Positions 32,520 to 44,633 of a stretch of 64,000 nt of DNA are shown piece after piece. The notes under the pieces were generated by a model. It was not told the DNA's origin. It did not search any database and saw only the letters and a program-made list of their open reading frames with translations. A program made the translations under genes and the position numbers. This stretch comes from Siderastrea siderea (Eukaryota > Cnidaria > Anthozoa > Scleractinia > Rhizangiidae): the NCBI GenBank assembly GCA_964030785.1, contig OZ034971.1:43106804-43170803 (forward strand). The letters run 5' to 3'. Positions within the stretch are counted from its first letter, which is position 1; the number at the start of each line of letters is the position of its first letter.

Positions 32520-34018
32520 TAGTACGGACTAAATACTTTGAAATTGGTAATGGTGCTTAAAAATCACGTCGTTTCTTAAGCTTTATGGGAATAGTCTGTG
32601 ACTCACTAATGGCTCCCGGTAAAACACTCACTGTAGAAGTAACATCAGCTGGAACATTCACCACATTACCATGAATACTCAATTGACCACCGCCAGGTAG
32701 CTCTCGAATCTGCATAAAGGGTATATGTGGAGCTACAAGTCTTTCTTCAATTGGAGTTAAATTAAGAATTTCTGGTTTATCGGGAAAATTCATTTTGTTA
32801 GCCTTTGCAAAGCTTGGTAATTTGCCACCTTTGATATTAGAATCACAAGCAAAACAAATCCACTCTTCGTTGTCCACACTTTTACACCCTGTTAAACACA
32901 ATTTCACAATATCTTGAGAACAGTAACTGTAAACAAGCACAGTACACTCTTTAACTGAAGATCTGGACCACAACTGATGACAACAAGTACAGACATATTC
33001 TGGTCCACGTTCAACATTCTTGTGAAAACTCCTGATATCATCAGACACTCTTACATCAAATATTTCGTCCATTTTCTTCTGTCGTTTCTTTTCATTCTCT
33101 CTCCCCCTAAATGCACTATTGGTCCTTTTCTTTTTCATATATTCTCTAATATATGTCTTCCGTTTTTTATTGTCCTTTTCTCTCAATTTGCTTTCAGCCC
33201 TTTCCTTTTTCAGATATTCCTGACATGTTTCGTGTTTTTTATCCTCTTTGTCTTTGATTTGGCTACCAGTCCTTTTCTTTTTCGTGTCTTCCCTGTTGTA
33301 TCACAGATTTGCGTTTTTTCTTCTCTTTTTCTCTGAATTGAATATCAGCCCTTTTCTTTTTCATATATTCCTTCATATATGTTTTCCGTTTTTCATTCTT
33401 CTTTTCTTTCCATAGGCCATCAGCTCTTTTGTTTTTCACATTTTCCCCTATCGATACTTTGTTTTCTATTAACCTTTTCCCTTAGTTCCAGATGTAGTCT
33501 TTTTGAGCATTAAATCACAGTCACTTTTTTCTTGACAGTAAGTATACATGTATCTTCCACCTACTATTCTTTCTGATGACAAATCACAGTCAGTGTCACA
33601 GTCAACACTTGCTAGTTCGAAAACCACAGGAATAGTAGAAACGTAATGAATCTCATCTAAGTGACCTATATAAATTGTCCTTGGCCTCCCTGTGTATCAA
33701 CGGGGACTATAACATTACTTTCCGCAAAGTTATGAGCACTTTCTGTAATATGAATTCTACAGTTCAATGCATTAGAGACTGCTTGAATAACAATATTATC
33801 ACACCAAATCCCTTGTCTAGACATCATATCTAGATATTGTGACCAAGACTGCTCAATATTGCTTTCAATAAAATGTTCAGGATGTTCTCTCAGATGCTCT
33901 ATTCCTGCAGCTTGCACTTCTAAATGAAAACCTGCAGTGCCAAATAACTGATGAGACACAGCTCTGAAAAAACAATCACCACTGTAACATACGACACGAA
34001 CATGTGGAGTCCATGTTT
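32520..34018 (-). pseudogene. Helentron (Helitron2) remnant: OTU protease plus Rep N-terminal region
   Basis: About 34018-33540 encodes an OTU-type cysteine protease. Around the nucleophile it reads CYSGDCFFRAVSHQLFG, followed by QGIWCDNIVIQAVSNALNCR and EIHYVSTIP with the catalytic His. About 33500-33060 is a run of lysine/arginine-rich repeats (KKKR, EYMKKKR) typical of the stretch before Rep. About 33050-32560 reads RGPEYVCTCCHQLW, EWICFACDSNIKGGKLPSFA, ERLVAPHIPFMQIRELPGGG and SIHGNVVNVPADVTSTV, which is the Helitron-like N-terminal domain. The frame breaks near 33530 and 32560, after which Rep and helicase are missing. The 5' side abuts the BEL remnant. Confidence 0.8.
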
Positions 34019-34039
34019 AATAATCTAACAGCAAGACCT

Positions 34040-36458
34040 GGCCTGGTTACATATGCATGCTGGCCAGGTTACATATGTGACAACCACCAGAACCAACATC
34101 CAATGGTCTTAATCCCATCTCACCTAACCTCACCCTTGGAGGTGTTCTTGGATTTCTCCGATTCGGTTTGCTTCGAAGGTCTTGAAGCGCTGACTGCTTG
34201 CATGAATCCAATAGAGAACTATGGTGCTGTCGGTGAAGGTATGAAGATTGCAGGTTGGAACGGCCAGAATTTCTTGGAGATGTTTCATTAGTTGTGAGAG
34301 CAGATAAGCTCCACAAAGTTCAAGACAAGGTAAGGAACCTTGTTGAGGGGGGCAACGCGTTTTTGCCATGATGAGTGATGTGTGGATTCCGCCAACCGTG
34401 TCGAGACTTCTCAAATAGACAACACCACAGTAGGCTTTCTTGCTGGCATCAGAGAAACCGCATAATTGGCAGTCAACAATCTTGCTGTTGACTGGGGAAT
34501 AACAGCGTCAAATGCGGATGTTGGAGATTTTAGGGAGTTTTTAGCCACTCTCGCTGAATGTCCAGTGGGAGGGGTTCATCCCAGGTGATGCCTTTCTCCC
34601 AGAGCTGCTGAAAGATATTCTTGACTACAATAGTGACACATGAGACAAGACCGAGGGGATCAAAGATCTTTGCTGAAACTAACAATACAGCACGCTTAGT
34701 TAACTGTGATTCTTGAAATGACAAAGTGGCGCAAGAGAAACGGACGTGGTCAGAAATGGAGCTGTATTCCATTCCAAGAGTTTTGACAAAGTTGTCAGAG
34801 TTGCCAAGGTTAGATGTGGCCTTCGTGCTTCGAATCTCTGGTGAGATGGAGTTCAAAACTTCTTGTGTGTTTGAGTCCCATTTGTGGAGTTTGAATCCTC
34901 CTCTGTTAAAGAGGTCGCTCAGTCTATGATGCAGTTTAATTGCTTCTTACTTTGTTTCAACCGAAAGGAGACCATCATCGACATAGAATGATCTTTTACA
35001 ACTTTGGCAGCAAGAGGTAGTTCTGTTTCATTTTCTTCTGCGAGATGGTGCAGTGAGTTAGTTGCTAGAAATGCAGCACTTGTGATTCCAAATGTGACTC
35101 GTGTCATTCGGTAGTCAGTTACAGGGTCAGTAGGTTTGTCTCTCCACAGAACACGATGGTAATCCCGGTCTTCCGGTGCCAAGCTGATAGCGTGGTACAT
35201 CTTTGAGACATCGGTTGTTAGTACATAAGGATGTCTTCGGAAGCGAATGAGGACATCATTAAGCGGTGGGTGGACGAATGGTCCCACAAGGAGTTGATCG
35301 TTAAGTGAGACACCCCGATGCAGTTTTCTTGGGGCCATCAAACACAACACGCAGGGGTGTTGTAGCTGAATTTTTGTAGACAGCATGATGGGCCAAGTAG
35401 AAGGTATTCAAGGCTGGCTTGTTGAGGTCAGCATCTGGGACCCTTTCTGCGTGACCAGACGTAAAGTATTCTGTCCCGACTTTGGCATAATCATCAAATT
35501 GATTGGTTTGTTGAAGACGACGTTCAAGGGAAAGGAAACGTTGCAAGGCCTGAGGTCGGGATTCTACCAGGGGAGAACTTTGTGGCTTAAATGGGAGTCT
35601 GACTATGAAGCGGCCAGTTTCATCATGCTTGTGGCGTTGGTTAAAGTGTTGTACAAATAGCTTGTCAAGTAGTGCTAGAGGTAACCTGGCTTTGGGTGGT
35701 TCCTCTAGAGTCCAAAATTTCTGAAGGGTTCTTCGCCGCTAGGAAGCGAGGTTGACACATATAATGTTGAGACTTCATCAGGCGGTTGTTGACTACTAGT
35801 GCCACGGAATAGAACCCAGCCAAATATAATTTCTTTAGCGGCTGGGGTTCCCTTAGGACCAAGGATAAGACCTGGTTGTAGGATATCCTGATAAACGTCG
35901 ACACCAAGGAGAACATCAATAGGTTTTGACACATTGAATTCTGGGTCTGCTAATTCAAGTGACGATATGTATGGCCAGTAACTGAGGCACTAGATCGTCT
36001 GGACCTAAAGCCCCTCTCAAAGAGACGACACTTCCATCGCTGTGTTATGATCCAAAAATAACTGTTGGGGGAAATTGATTTTAAATTTGACATCACACGC
36101 AATAGTAGTTTTCATTCTTATCAAACTCGCAGATGCAATGATTTACACCTTCCTCGCATGCGTACCAGTTGGGGCAAGCAAACTTTCATTTATCAAGCCT
36201 CTAAGGACTGGAACAATCTAGACAATGACATTAAAAACAGCAAATCATTGTCTTCCTTTAAGGCGAAGCTTAAAACTTTGTAAATTATGCCCTATCTGAT
36301 TGTTAAAGTATTTTAAAATTAGTTTTGTATTGTACTATCAATTTTTATCTCTTTTCTTAGTTTTTAATTTTTTATTTTTATTATAATTTGCAGGGCCCCA
36401 CTGAAAACCGCCAAGGCGAGTGGGCTCCCTGGATAAATTTTATTATTATTACTATTAC

Positions 36459-36513
<55 letters not shown>

Positions 36514-37510
36514 CATGGAAAGGGACTTGAGGGATAGATGTTTTGTTAATGACGGTAAGACGATGACTTGGACATTGTTCACGTACGATTCCCGCTTAGT
36601 GCATGACAAGCTGATCTCGACGACAGTGCTACTTTGGGTAGGGCTCCGAGTTCCTCCAATTCCATTAATGTTGATTTCTTGTTTTTGCCCACGCAGCAGG
36701 AGGTGTTGGGCGGCTCTTTCCGTGATAAAGGAGGTTGTAGATGCGGGATCTAGTAGAGCCCGTGCGATCATTTGATGACCATTTGATCCACTTAGGAACA
36801 CCTCTGCTGTCATCATGAGAACAGAATTTGAAGTGATGGCTTCAGGCATGGTTCCATAAGTTGCAGAGGTGATGGGGTTAACAGCAGGAGTGTTAGTTGC
36901 TTGAGTGTTGGCGGTCGTACGGGTTGTTGGCACCACAGGAACATCTTGTCTTGGTTCTGCACTAGGGGGGTGTAGAGCATTACTGCTCAGATGCAGGAAG
37001 GTGTGATGCCGTTTTCCGCATTTAAGGCAACAATTAGGTGAAGGGCAGTGTTTACCCATGTGTTTTCCTTTCAAGCAGTTGAAACAAAGACCTTGTTCCT
37101 GTACTAAGTTGCGTTTGTCAGCAACTGATTTCTCTGTGAAGCTCGGACAGTAAGCTATTTTGTGCTTCGAACCATGGCAGGCGGGACATTTCTCCTGTGT
37201 GTTTGTAGAATACACTGCGACTGACTTTGGTGGTTTCTTGGTGGGGCCTTGAACTTTCCTATGGCTGGCACCAAAGGATGTTAGTTCGGTTGCCGTTGAT
37301 CTCCAATCAAGAAACTCCAGAAACGTGTGACAGTCAGGAACATCCTTGTCTTGTTGCGTGAATTTTTGCTACTCTACCATGGTGAGAAGGTCAAGCTTTG
37401 ATTCACCAAGAGCAGTTATAAAGCGTCCAAAGTCAAGCTTATCCATTACTGTGAGGGACCGGAGATGATGCTGAAGGGTGTCATGTAACTGCCTAAGTTC
37501 AAATATCAAA
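34040..37510 (-). pseudogene. Second BEL/Pao remnant (gag zinc knuckles to RNase H), split by a LINE
   Basis: Order on the minus strand: gag end with [14 protein letters not shown]; zinc knuckles CPACHGSKHKIAYC, CFNCLKGKHMGKHC and CLKCGKRHHTFLH at about 37190-36990; aspartic protease region with ARALLDPASTTSFI at about 36780; a 5'-truncated LINE at 35983-36511; protease end FNVSKPIDVLLGVDVYQD at about 35940; RT with TTDVSKMYHAISL at about 35215; RNase H (HTFTDSTIVLYWIHASSQ at about 34230). Several one-base frameshifts interrupt RT, including at the GLL block near 34990 and near 35710 and 35330, and a TAG lies in gag near 37375. No LTRs or integrase were seen. Confidence 0.85.
35983..36511 (+). 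mobile_element. 5'-truncated LINE copy, same family as 6959-7433
   Basis: Begins at GAGGCACTAGATCGTC and closely follows 6959 onward through the end of the RT ORF (36282), 3' UTR and an (ATT)n tail of about 75 bp. An in-frame TAA near 36059 replaces a Tyr/Leu region. Inserted into the BEL remnant in the opposite orientation, with little or no target duplication. Confidence 0.9.
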
Positions 37511-37694
37511 TACCGGTAGTACGAATTTGGCCAGAAACAAGGAGAAATATCACTTTTAACGATCAAACACAAAGTGAAAAGTCAGTTAGGAAAATAATAA
37601 CGAACAGATGGCTTTCAATTCAGAACCAATTTAAGTTAATGTACTGTACACATTGATGTTGTACATTAGGAAAACGAATGTAAACACAGCTTAC

Positions 37695-38049
37695 GGACAA
37701 TGCCTTGGGTAAACGCAGATCTTAGCAAGGGTTATTGGGATCTAGAAAGAAAATGGTGGGTACCCACGCATTTTTCAGAGATAATTAAACAACTATAATT
37801 CCAAAAATCTTAAAATACAAAGAATGTATGACAATTTCTTTCCAAATTTTAGCTCAATTACCTTGTGGTTACCCCCAATTTTCTTTTTGGATTCTGATAG
37901 CCCTTGCTTAGACCTGCTTTTTCAACATAGTCATAAAATGCGCAAAATACCTTTGTATTAGCAGGCAAATTCCTTAAGAAATTTCAATATCTCGGACCAC
38001 ACCCGAGATGCGCAGAACGTATGCGCAGTAACAAAAGGAGGCACAGTCC
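37695..38049. mobile_element. Second copy of TTAA MITE family A
   Basis: Aligns by eye with 17807-18325: same AATCC..AGAAAATT hairpin arms, ACAAAGAATGTATG centre and the GCAGAACGTATGCGCAGTAACAA type end. Flanks have decayed to TTAC and TCAA. Lacks the 18130-18187 insert. Confidence 0.75.
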
Positions 38050-38282
38050 TCAATGAAAGTATTAATTTCCTAGAAACGGATAAAAACAACGATGATTGCA
38101 AAACATCTGTTTCTTACCTAAAATAGTACCCAGAAATAAATCTTGAAAACTCAATCAACTTCAACCAAAAACAAACTATTATTGACGCTACAAAAATCAG
38201 AAAGTCTTAAAAAATTACATTTAGTACGCTAAGAGATTTACAAAAGACACACTCAAACTGTTCTTTTAATCACAATGTTTAG

Positions 38283-38990
38283 GCTAACAGCGCTGTCACA
38301 GTGTCTCTCTGAACCTCACAACCACGGCAACCCTTGCAACCATGCATGTCTATCTCTGTAACTGTTTGTCTTGGTACCTCGCAACCACTGCAACCCCTGC
38401 AACCATGCTTGTCTACCTCTGTGGCTGCATGTGTCTCTCTGTACCTCGCAACCACCGCAACCCCTGCAACCATGCTCGTCTATCTGTCACTGTGTCTCTA
38501 CGTACCTCGCAACCACCGCAACCCCTGCAACCCTGCTCGTCTATCTCTGTGGCTGCATGTGTCACTCTGTACCTTGCAACCACCGCAACCCCTGGAACCC
38601 TGCTCGTCTATATCTCTGTCTCTCTCTGTAGCTCGCAACCCCTGCAACCATGCTTATCCACCTCTGTCACTTTGTGTCTCTGTACATTGCAACCACCGCA
38701 ACCCCTGCAACCATGCATGTCTATATGTCATTGTCTATCTCGACATCCCAACTACCGCAACCCAAGTAACCATACTCATCTATCTCTGCAGCTGTCTCTT
38801 TGTACCTCGCAACCGCTGAAACCCCTGCAACCATGCATGTCTATATCTGTGCATGTGTATCTCTTTGTACTTTGTCTGTGTGTACCTTGCAATCACCGCC
38901 AAACCTGCAGCCATGCTTGATGCTTGTTTATCTCTGTCACCGTGCCTCGAGCTCTCTGTACCACACAAACTACTGCAAACTCTACACCGG
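38283..38990. repeat. Minisatellite, about 63-66 bp unit, roughly 10-11 copies
   Basis: Each unit contains CTCGCAACCACCGCAACCC, then TGCAACCATGC, then a TCTATCTCTGT-type block. Units begin near 38313, 38377, 38443, 38504 and so on. Several forward frames are open for 80-190 codons because of the repeat composition; they are not treated as genes. Confidence 0.85.
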
Positions 38991-39341
38991 CGCTCGTATG
39001 TGTCTCTGTGTTACTGTCTCCTTTGAAGAATGGTCTCACCAGTGACCGTTTCTCTTCGACGCCAGTTGTAATAGGACTTTCAAAACGGTAAATTGTGGAC
39101 AAATGTTAATGATAGGTACCACATTGTTAACTCAATTAGAAACTGACCAATCAGAATGCCTGTTCCGAGAACTTCATGCTGACCCGATAAATCTCACAGA
39201 CATGAGTGTACATGCATAAAAGAAAACTGGGTGTTTGAACTGCATATGTGTCAGATGAAGAAAAAACAAGCTATAAGGACTACATTCATATACATTCTAG
39301 AGTATATATGTATTTCATATTTCTACATTTTCTTGGTTATT

Positions 39342-39343
<2 letters not shown>

Positions 39344-39393
<50 letters not shown>
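39344..39393. repeat. (TA)n microsatellite
   Basis: About 50 bp of uninterrupted TA. Confidence 0.95.
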
Positions 39394-39397
<4 letters not shown>

Positions 39398-40191
39398 GTT
39401 AAAATTGGGTAGACAGACCTGCACGACTTCTGCTTTATATACACAATACTTTTTTGTCAGAAGTTTCTCACACAATTAAAATCCAGAATTTTGACCATCA
39501 AAATTGTAGTGATTTTTTTTTAAAAGAACCTATTTTTCTTTGCCAGGCTGAACATGTTCTTATATTTTTGAGTATTTAAATGCCAAATTTCAGTATATAG
39601 GTTCTTATATGCGGAGTTATGGTTGGATTTAACCGAGATCTGTTCAGCTACTATGAAATTAGTAGGTAATTTAGTATAATTCCGTAATTCGCCACTTCTC
39701 ATTGGGTATTAATATTCCCAAGAGAAATTGAAGGCATTTTTTTCTGGGGGGGGGGGGAGGACAAAACATGAAACTTACATGTAAATTACCCCAATTGTTT
39801 TGCTGTTCGCTTTCATTCACATGAATAAAAAATCAGTCAGTATAAAACACGGACTGCGCCGGAACCACGGACGGCAGATTGGGCATAAAACACGGACTAC
39901 AATCTCGGACAAAACTGTTGAGACACTTCGGAATTAATGAGAACTTTGACCTTGAAAACCACTTTCCACAACAAATCTTTCCCCCCTCTCCCCCTTATCA
40001 ATGTTGTTTTGCCACCAAAGTTCCCCTGATGAAACCTCCGTCTTTTTAAACAACATTGAGGGAGGGGAGGGGGGAGGGAAACCATTTATGCAATCTTGTC
40101 GCGGTTTCCATATAGGGAAATTGAGAAATACGCGCGCTGATTGCGTTTGTCTCAACTAGTTTTGTCCAAGATTGTATGTGTAAAACACAGA
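39394..40191. other. No gene; short repeated AAAACACGGACT motifs
   Basis: Contains TAAAACACGGACT twice (about 39843 and 39886) and a related copy near 40180, a G13 run near 39746, and a partial hairpin around CCCCTCTCCCCC / GGGAGGGGAGGGG (39985, 40062). Confidence 0.5.
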
Positions 40192-40343
40192 CCATGGACC
40201 TTTTCATAATGGCGGCTCATTATTTATTCTTTTATATGTATGTTGATTAACCTTGCTGACTTCGTTAGCATGTGCAAAATTGAAAGACTTTTTACACATA
40301 AAAGAATATACAAATTGGCCGCCATTATGAAAAAAGTCTATGG
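40192..40343. mobile_element. 150-bp hairpin MITE
   Basis: Ends CCATGGACCTTTTCATAATG and the inverse of CCATAGACTTTTTTCATAAT, continuing GGCGGC, with a second inner inverted pair around ATTCTTTTATATG. No target duplication could be fixed. Confidence 0.65.
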
Positions 40344-40462
40344 ACTGACCTACATTTTTTCATGCCAAAAATCATCGTGGCATTCCTTCACTGTAGCATG
40401 ATCGTTGAATCTGTAAACATTCCAATGTAAACCAACTGAATATACCAATTTCTAAATATTAA

Positions 40463-40882
40463 GACGGAATCCATCAGGAAATTGAGTAATCAGTGGACAA
40501 AAACCTTGTACCAGAATAATGTAAAGTTTATCGCATTCTTTTTTACACTTTTTAAGAGCTATAGACGTAATTAGTTATCTGTAATAACACCAAAGGGAAT
40601 TTCTTATGGGAACCCGTGAAATTAAATTTCAAATTTCACAAGAATTGTGTAAATACGGGTAAAATAGGTAAATTTTTATGCGTAAGATTTCATTTTGTGA
40701 AATTTGAAATTTATTTTCTAGGGCTCCCATAAGAAATTGTCTTTGGGGTTATTACAGATAACAAATTACATCCATAGCTCTCAAAAAATGTAAAAAAGAA
40801 TGCAATATGCTTTAAATTATTCTGGTACAAGGTTTTTGTCCACTGAAAATTAAAATTACTCAGTTTCCTGATGGATTCCGTC
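40463..40882. mobile_element. 420-bp long-hairpin TTAA element
   Basis: Nearly the whole element is one inverted repeat: arms of about 180 bp beginning GACGGAATCCATCAGGAAA, centre about 50 bp near 40650. Flanked by TTAA (40459-40462, 40883-40886). Arms carry scattered differences. Confidence 0.8.
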
Positions 40883-40887
40883 TTAAC

Positions 40888-41006
40888 ATTCATACTAGGC
40901 GCCTAGGCTTGAGAGAATAAAACAGAAGAAATGTGTTATTCATCCCTGATACTCAGGGTGATTTCTTTTGTTTAATTCCCCCAAGCCTCGGAGCCAAGTA
41001 TGAATT
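40888..41006. repeat. 119-bp imperfect hairpin
   Basis: ATTCATACTAGGCGCCTAGG pairs with the complement of the segment ending CCAAGTATGAAT; the pairing extends through AAGAAAT to a 25-bp loop. It directly abuts the preceding element. Confidence 0.75.
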
Positions 41007-41064
41007 TTTCCCAAGCAGTGGATTCTATTTCTATCTCAGTATCTGCTAATTACCAGGGTAATTA

Positions 41065-41344
41065 GAGCGGTTTTCAAATGAGTGTCGTAAAACCAAAACC
41101 AAAGCAATTACTCTGACCAATCACAACAGGAACAAAACACAAAATGAACCAATCAGAAATCAAATCAAATACAAGCAATTGGCGCTAAGCGCGGGGAAAC
41201 GCGTGCGAGCAAGTCACGATTGGTATTGGTTTTACGCCTGATTGGTTGAGAAAGTGGCGCGAGTTTTTTTAACCAATCAGAGAGCCTAGTAATGCAAAAC
41301 CAAAGCAAACAATATTACTTTCGACACTCAATTGAAAACTGCTC
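41065..41344. mobile_element. 280-bp Tc1/mariner-type MITE
   Basis: TIRs GAGCGGTTTTCAAATGAGTG and the inverse of GAGCAGTTTTCAATTGAGTG, flanked by TA on both sides (41063-41064, 41345-41346). Internally it has repeated CCAATCA boxes in both orientations. Confidence 0.7.
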
Positions 41345-41346
41345 TA

Positions 41347-43290
41347 TAAGAAATGAAACCAGTTATTCTCCTTGGCTTAGTTAATATTGTTGAACAATTT
41401 CCTTAACTTTGTCTCGTAGATTATTCAACAATGTTAACTTTGCATTTGGTGAATAATTGTTAACCAATTGGAAAGAAAATCGAGATTGGCAAACTCTGGT
41501 TTCGTGTAGTGGATGCCCTCAATTTTTTTTCCACCCGAACATCTTTCCCCTGAAAAGCATTTATTATCATCTATCATCCTATCACATATTCTGGTTGATA
41601 AAAAGGATTTTGCAGAACACTTTGATACCATTTTTGCTACATCACTGTCATCTGAAATAGAACAACAAATGAAGGAAGATATCGGTTGTTGAAATTATAC
41701 ATGTTTTTTACGTTTTGAGCAGTAGCAGCATGCAGCTGTGGTGACAGTAAAGGTGGTAGTAGTGGCAGTTGCCATTATAACAATCATTACTTCTCCTTCC
41801 TTATTGCCGCAGCTACGGTACATGACTACGTACTGTATTACCAACAGAATCACAGTGCTCATTTTTACTAGTTAAACCGTGCCGTTTTTTCCATCTCTTT
41901 ATCAAATATAGAAGATAAGAACATTTTTGTAGTAGAATTTACAGTTAATTGACACTAATTTGCTTTTTGTGTGCAGTTAATGTCGCAGTAATCAGAAGCC
42001 GTATTCCAAAACTGGAACAACCAAAGTCTATAAAATTCTGCGATTTCCTCATCCCTTCAACCTGGTTAACACTGCTCCTACTTACATCATCCTAAAATGT
42101 ATTGCATGATAATGTGTCTATTTTAAATTTCACGATTTTTCCAGTTTTAGATAAAGGGAGGATATGTAACTATGCTAGTGCCCCCCCCCCCACTTTCCTT
42201 AAAAGAGTGGAGGTTAGAGAGGTTTTGGGGTAAAAATGACCGATATTTGTTTACGGGAGGTTCTGTTAAGCGGAACGGGTGCTACTACTGATGAATGTAC
42301 TGCTTGCTCTAGGCATAGTTGCATAAATTTTTGTAAGAATAAGTGCAAAATTTCAGCAACCGTCCTTTTTTTTTTTTTTGCTCTGTTAGGTCTTCATGTT
42401 TCCCAAACTTCTTAATCCACCTTCAGTTGAGTTTTCTGCAATATTGTTCAAGAAAAATCCTCCAGAGCAAAGGAAATTGTCGCCGAAAATCTGCTGTTTA
42501 TATTATGACACTTAATGTAATAGCTGTGGGCATTGACACTTTTAAAGCAGACATTTCTTGGCATGGCCGGGATACACGTCTTGATAGGTATTACCTTCAA
42601 GGTCGGCATTATCTGACCCGCCTTCCCCAATCAGAAGGACGTCATTGCCTAGAGACAATGACAGAATTATAGTTATCTATTAGTATTACATGGATGCAAC
42701 ATCCAACTATGCTACGTGCAAATTTCGGAGTCACAACTTTTTTGGCCAGCGTTTTACCAGACTTGGTCTTTCTGCACCCATAGAGAATGATGTCAATAAC
42801 CCTTTCATGAATTTATACAATAGTAAAGAAGTTTCTACCTTGATAGAAAACTAGTAATTAGTATTTAAGGGTAGATGTTTGAGATGTTTGAAAGCCATAT
42901 TCATTACCTTGCATACCCCTGGTCAGTTAGTTTAGTATAGTAGGCAAGTGCAAACTTAAATGGCATGCGTTCTTTTTTACATTAAAGGAAACGGATAACG
43001 CAACTTGAAAAAGCTGGCAAGTTTTTTCAAGGTTGTCATTCGTAATCCGTCTTAATCTCCCTCAGTCGTAACCATCCTTGTTTAGTTTTGGTTAATTATT
43101 ACTTCTTTGGTGTTTTTCTACCTTAGGAAACTATTATTTTGAGGTTTCCGTTAATGAGAAAATAATTTTGTCAGATCAGAAAAATGAATGAAAACGCCGT
43201 GACATAGTTTCTTTAAATAAGAGTAACTGAAGTGTATTTATTAATACCAACTGGAATTCCCGTGTGAAAGAACGACAGGGGATCATTATG
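41347..43290. other. No gene recognised
   Basis: Intergenic-type sequence. Homopolymer runs (C12 near 42181, T13 near 42367) and short ORFs only. Confidence 0.5.
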
Positions 43291-43676
43291 ACGTTCACTT
43301 TGTCATATATAATGTTCACTTTGTCATATATAATGTTCACTTTGTCATATATAATGCTCACTTTGTCATATATAATGTTCACTTTGTCATATATAATGCT
43401 CACTTTGTCATACATAATGTTCACTTTGTCATACATAATGCTCACTTTGTCATATATAATGTTCACTTTGTCATATATAATGCTCACTTTGTCATACATA
43501 ATGTTCACTTTGTCATACATAATGCTCACTTTGTCATATATAATGTTCACTTTGTCATATATAATGCTCACTTTGTCATATATAATGCTCACTTTGTCAT
43601 ATATAATGTTCACTTTGTCATATATAATGCTCACTTTGTCATATATAATGCTCACTTTGTCATATATAATGTTCAC
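43291..43676. repeat. 21-bp tandem repeat, 18 copies, open on both strands
   Basis: Unit YTCACTTTGTCATATATAATG. The 21-bp length keeps one frame open on each strand (heptapeptide TLSYIMF/L forward, YDKVSII/YDKVNII reverse). Variants with GTTCAC and GCTCAC largely alternate, giving a 42-bp higher-order unit over most of the array. Not believed to be coding. Confidence 0.95.
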
Positions 43677-44179
43677 TTGCTGCGTGTAATATGTGCCTGT
43701 AGGGCGTGTTGTTAAGTGGCAAAAATTTAATTGTCCCAGTAGCTGAATAAATTCACTTTTTTTTAATATGCAGATGCCCAAGCTGTTTGTTGTCTAGTTC
43801 CTAGTGGGCTACACTTCTGATCCAGTTTAAACCATACAAGTACCTTGTATTAGTTTCATAAATTTGTGTATCAACAAATGTAAAAAGATGTTGGGAATAG
43901 CCTTAGAGAGTTGCGTGGAACAGACCTTTGACTAACATGACAATGAGATACTGCTGCTGGTGTTTTTTGTTACAGTAAGAGTGGTTTTATTGCCCCGACT
44001 ATTTATTATGATAGTGTTTTGTTCCAGAAAATACCCTCCCGCCCCAAGGATTGTTTTTGGTTTGAACTCCCTACCTCTCTGGAAACTCCAGTGTCCACTG
44101 TAGCATCGTACGTTCCTTTGGTTTTTTTCCCTTTGAGGTACCCTTTGAGACAACAATGAGCCCTAGCCCTAGTACATTA
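43677..44179. other. No gene recognised
   Basis: Spacer between the 21-bp satellite and the Ngaro element. Confidence 0.5.
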
Positions 44180-44633
44180 ATTATTTACATAACGCTCCAC
44201 ACTGAGACGGGAGTAAAGACGCTGACAACGTTTGGGCCAGAAACGAAACAAAATTTATTGACAAGATAAATTGTCCCCTGGGAAGGGGGGGAGGGGACAA
44301 GATTAGACTAACAGCGAGCACGAGGAATATGACATCCGAGCCTACGGGGAATGAAATGATGCAACGCGACTAACAATAATTAACTAGTTTTAGCTAACGC
44401 CAACAACATTCAAATTATTTACATAACGCTCCACACTGAGACGGGAGTAAAGACGCTGACAACGTTTGGGCCAGAAACGAAACAAAATTTATTGACAAGA
44501 TAAATTGTCCCCGAATAGAGATTGAGGAGGCCCAAACGTTGTAAAAAAAAAATAAGTAGGAAATGAATTGAAAAAAAAATGTAGAAATGAAAATAAAAAA
44601 AAATGGTAGAATGCTAGTAAATGATCAATAAAG

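Noticed and set aside
38334..38920. 161- and 192-codon overlapping ORFs
   Set aside because: They lie in the 63-66 bp minisatellite and are open in several frames because of unit composition; no coding signature.
43291..43676. CRISPR-like array
   Set aside because: The 21-bp units are contiguous with no unique spacers, in animal DNA.
43176..43781. 201-codon ORF with YDKVSII repeats (-) and 141-codon ORF (+)
   Set aside because: Products of the 21-bp satellite, open on both strands; a repeat rather than a protein gene.
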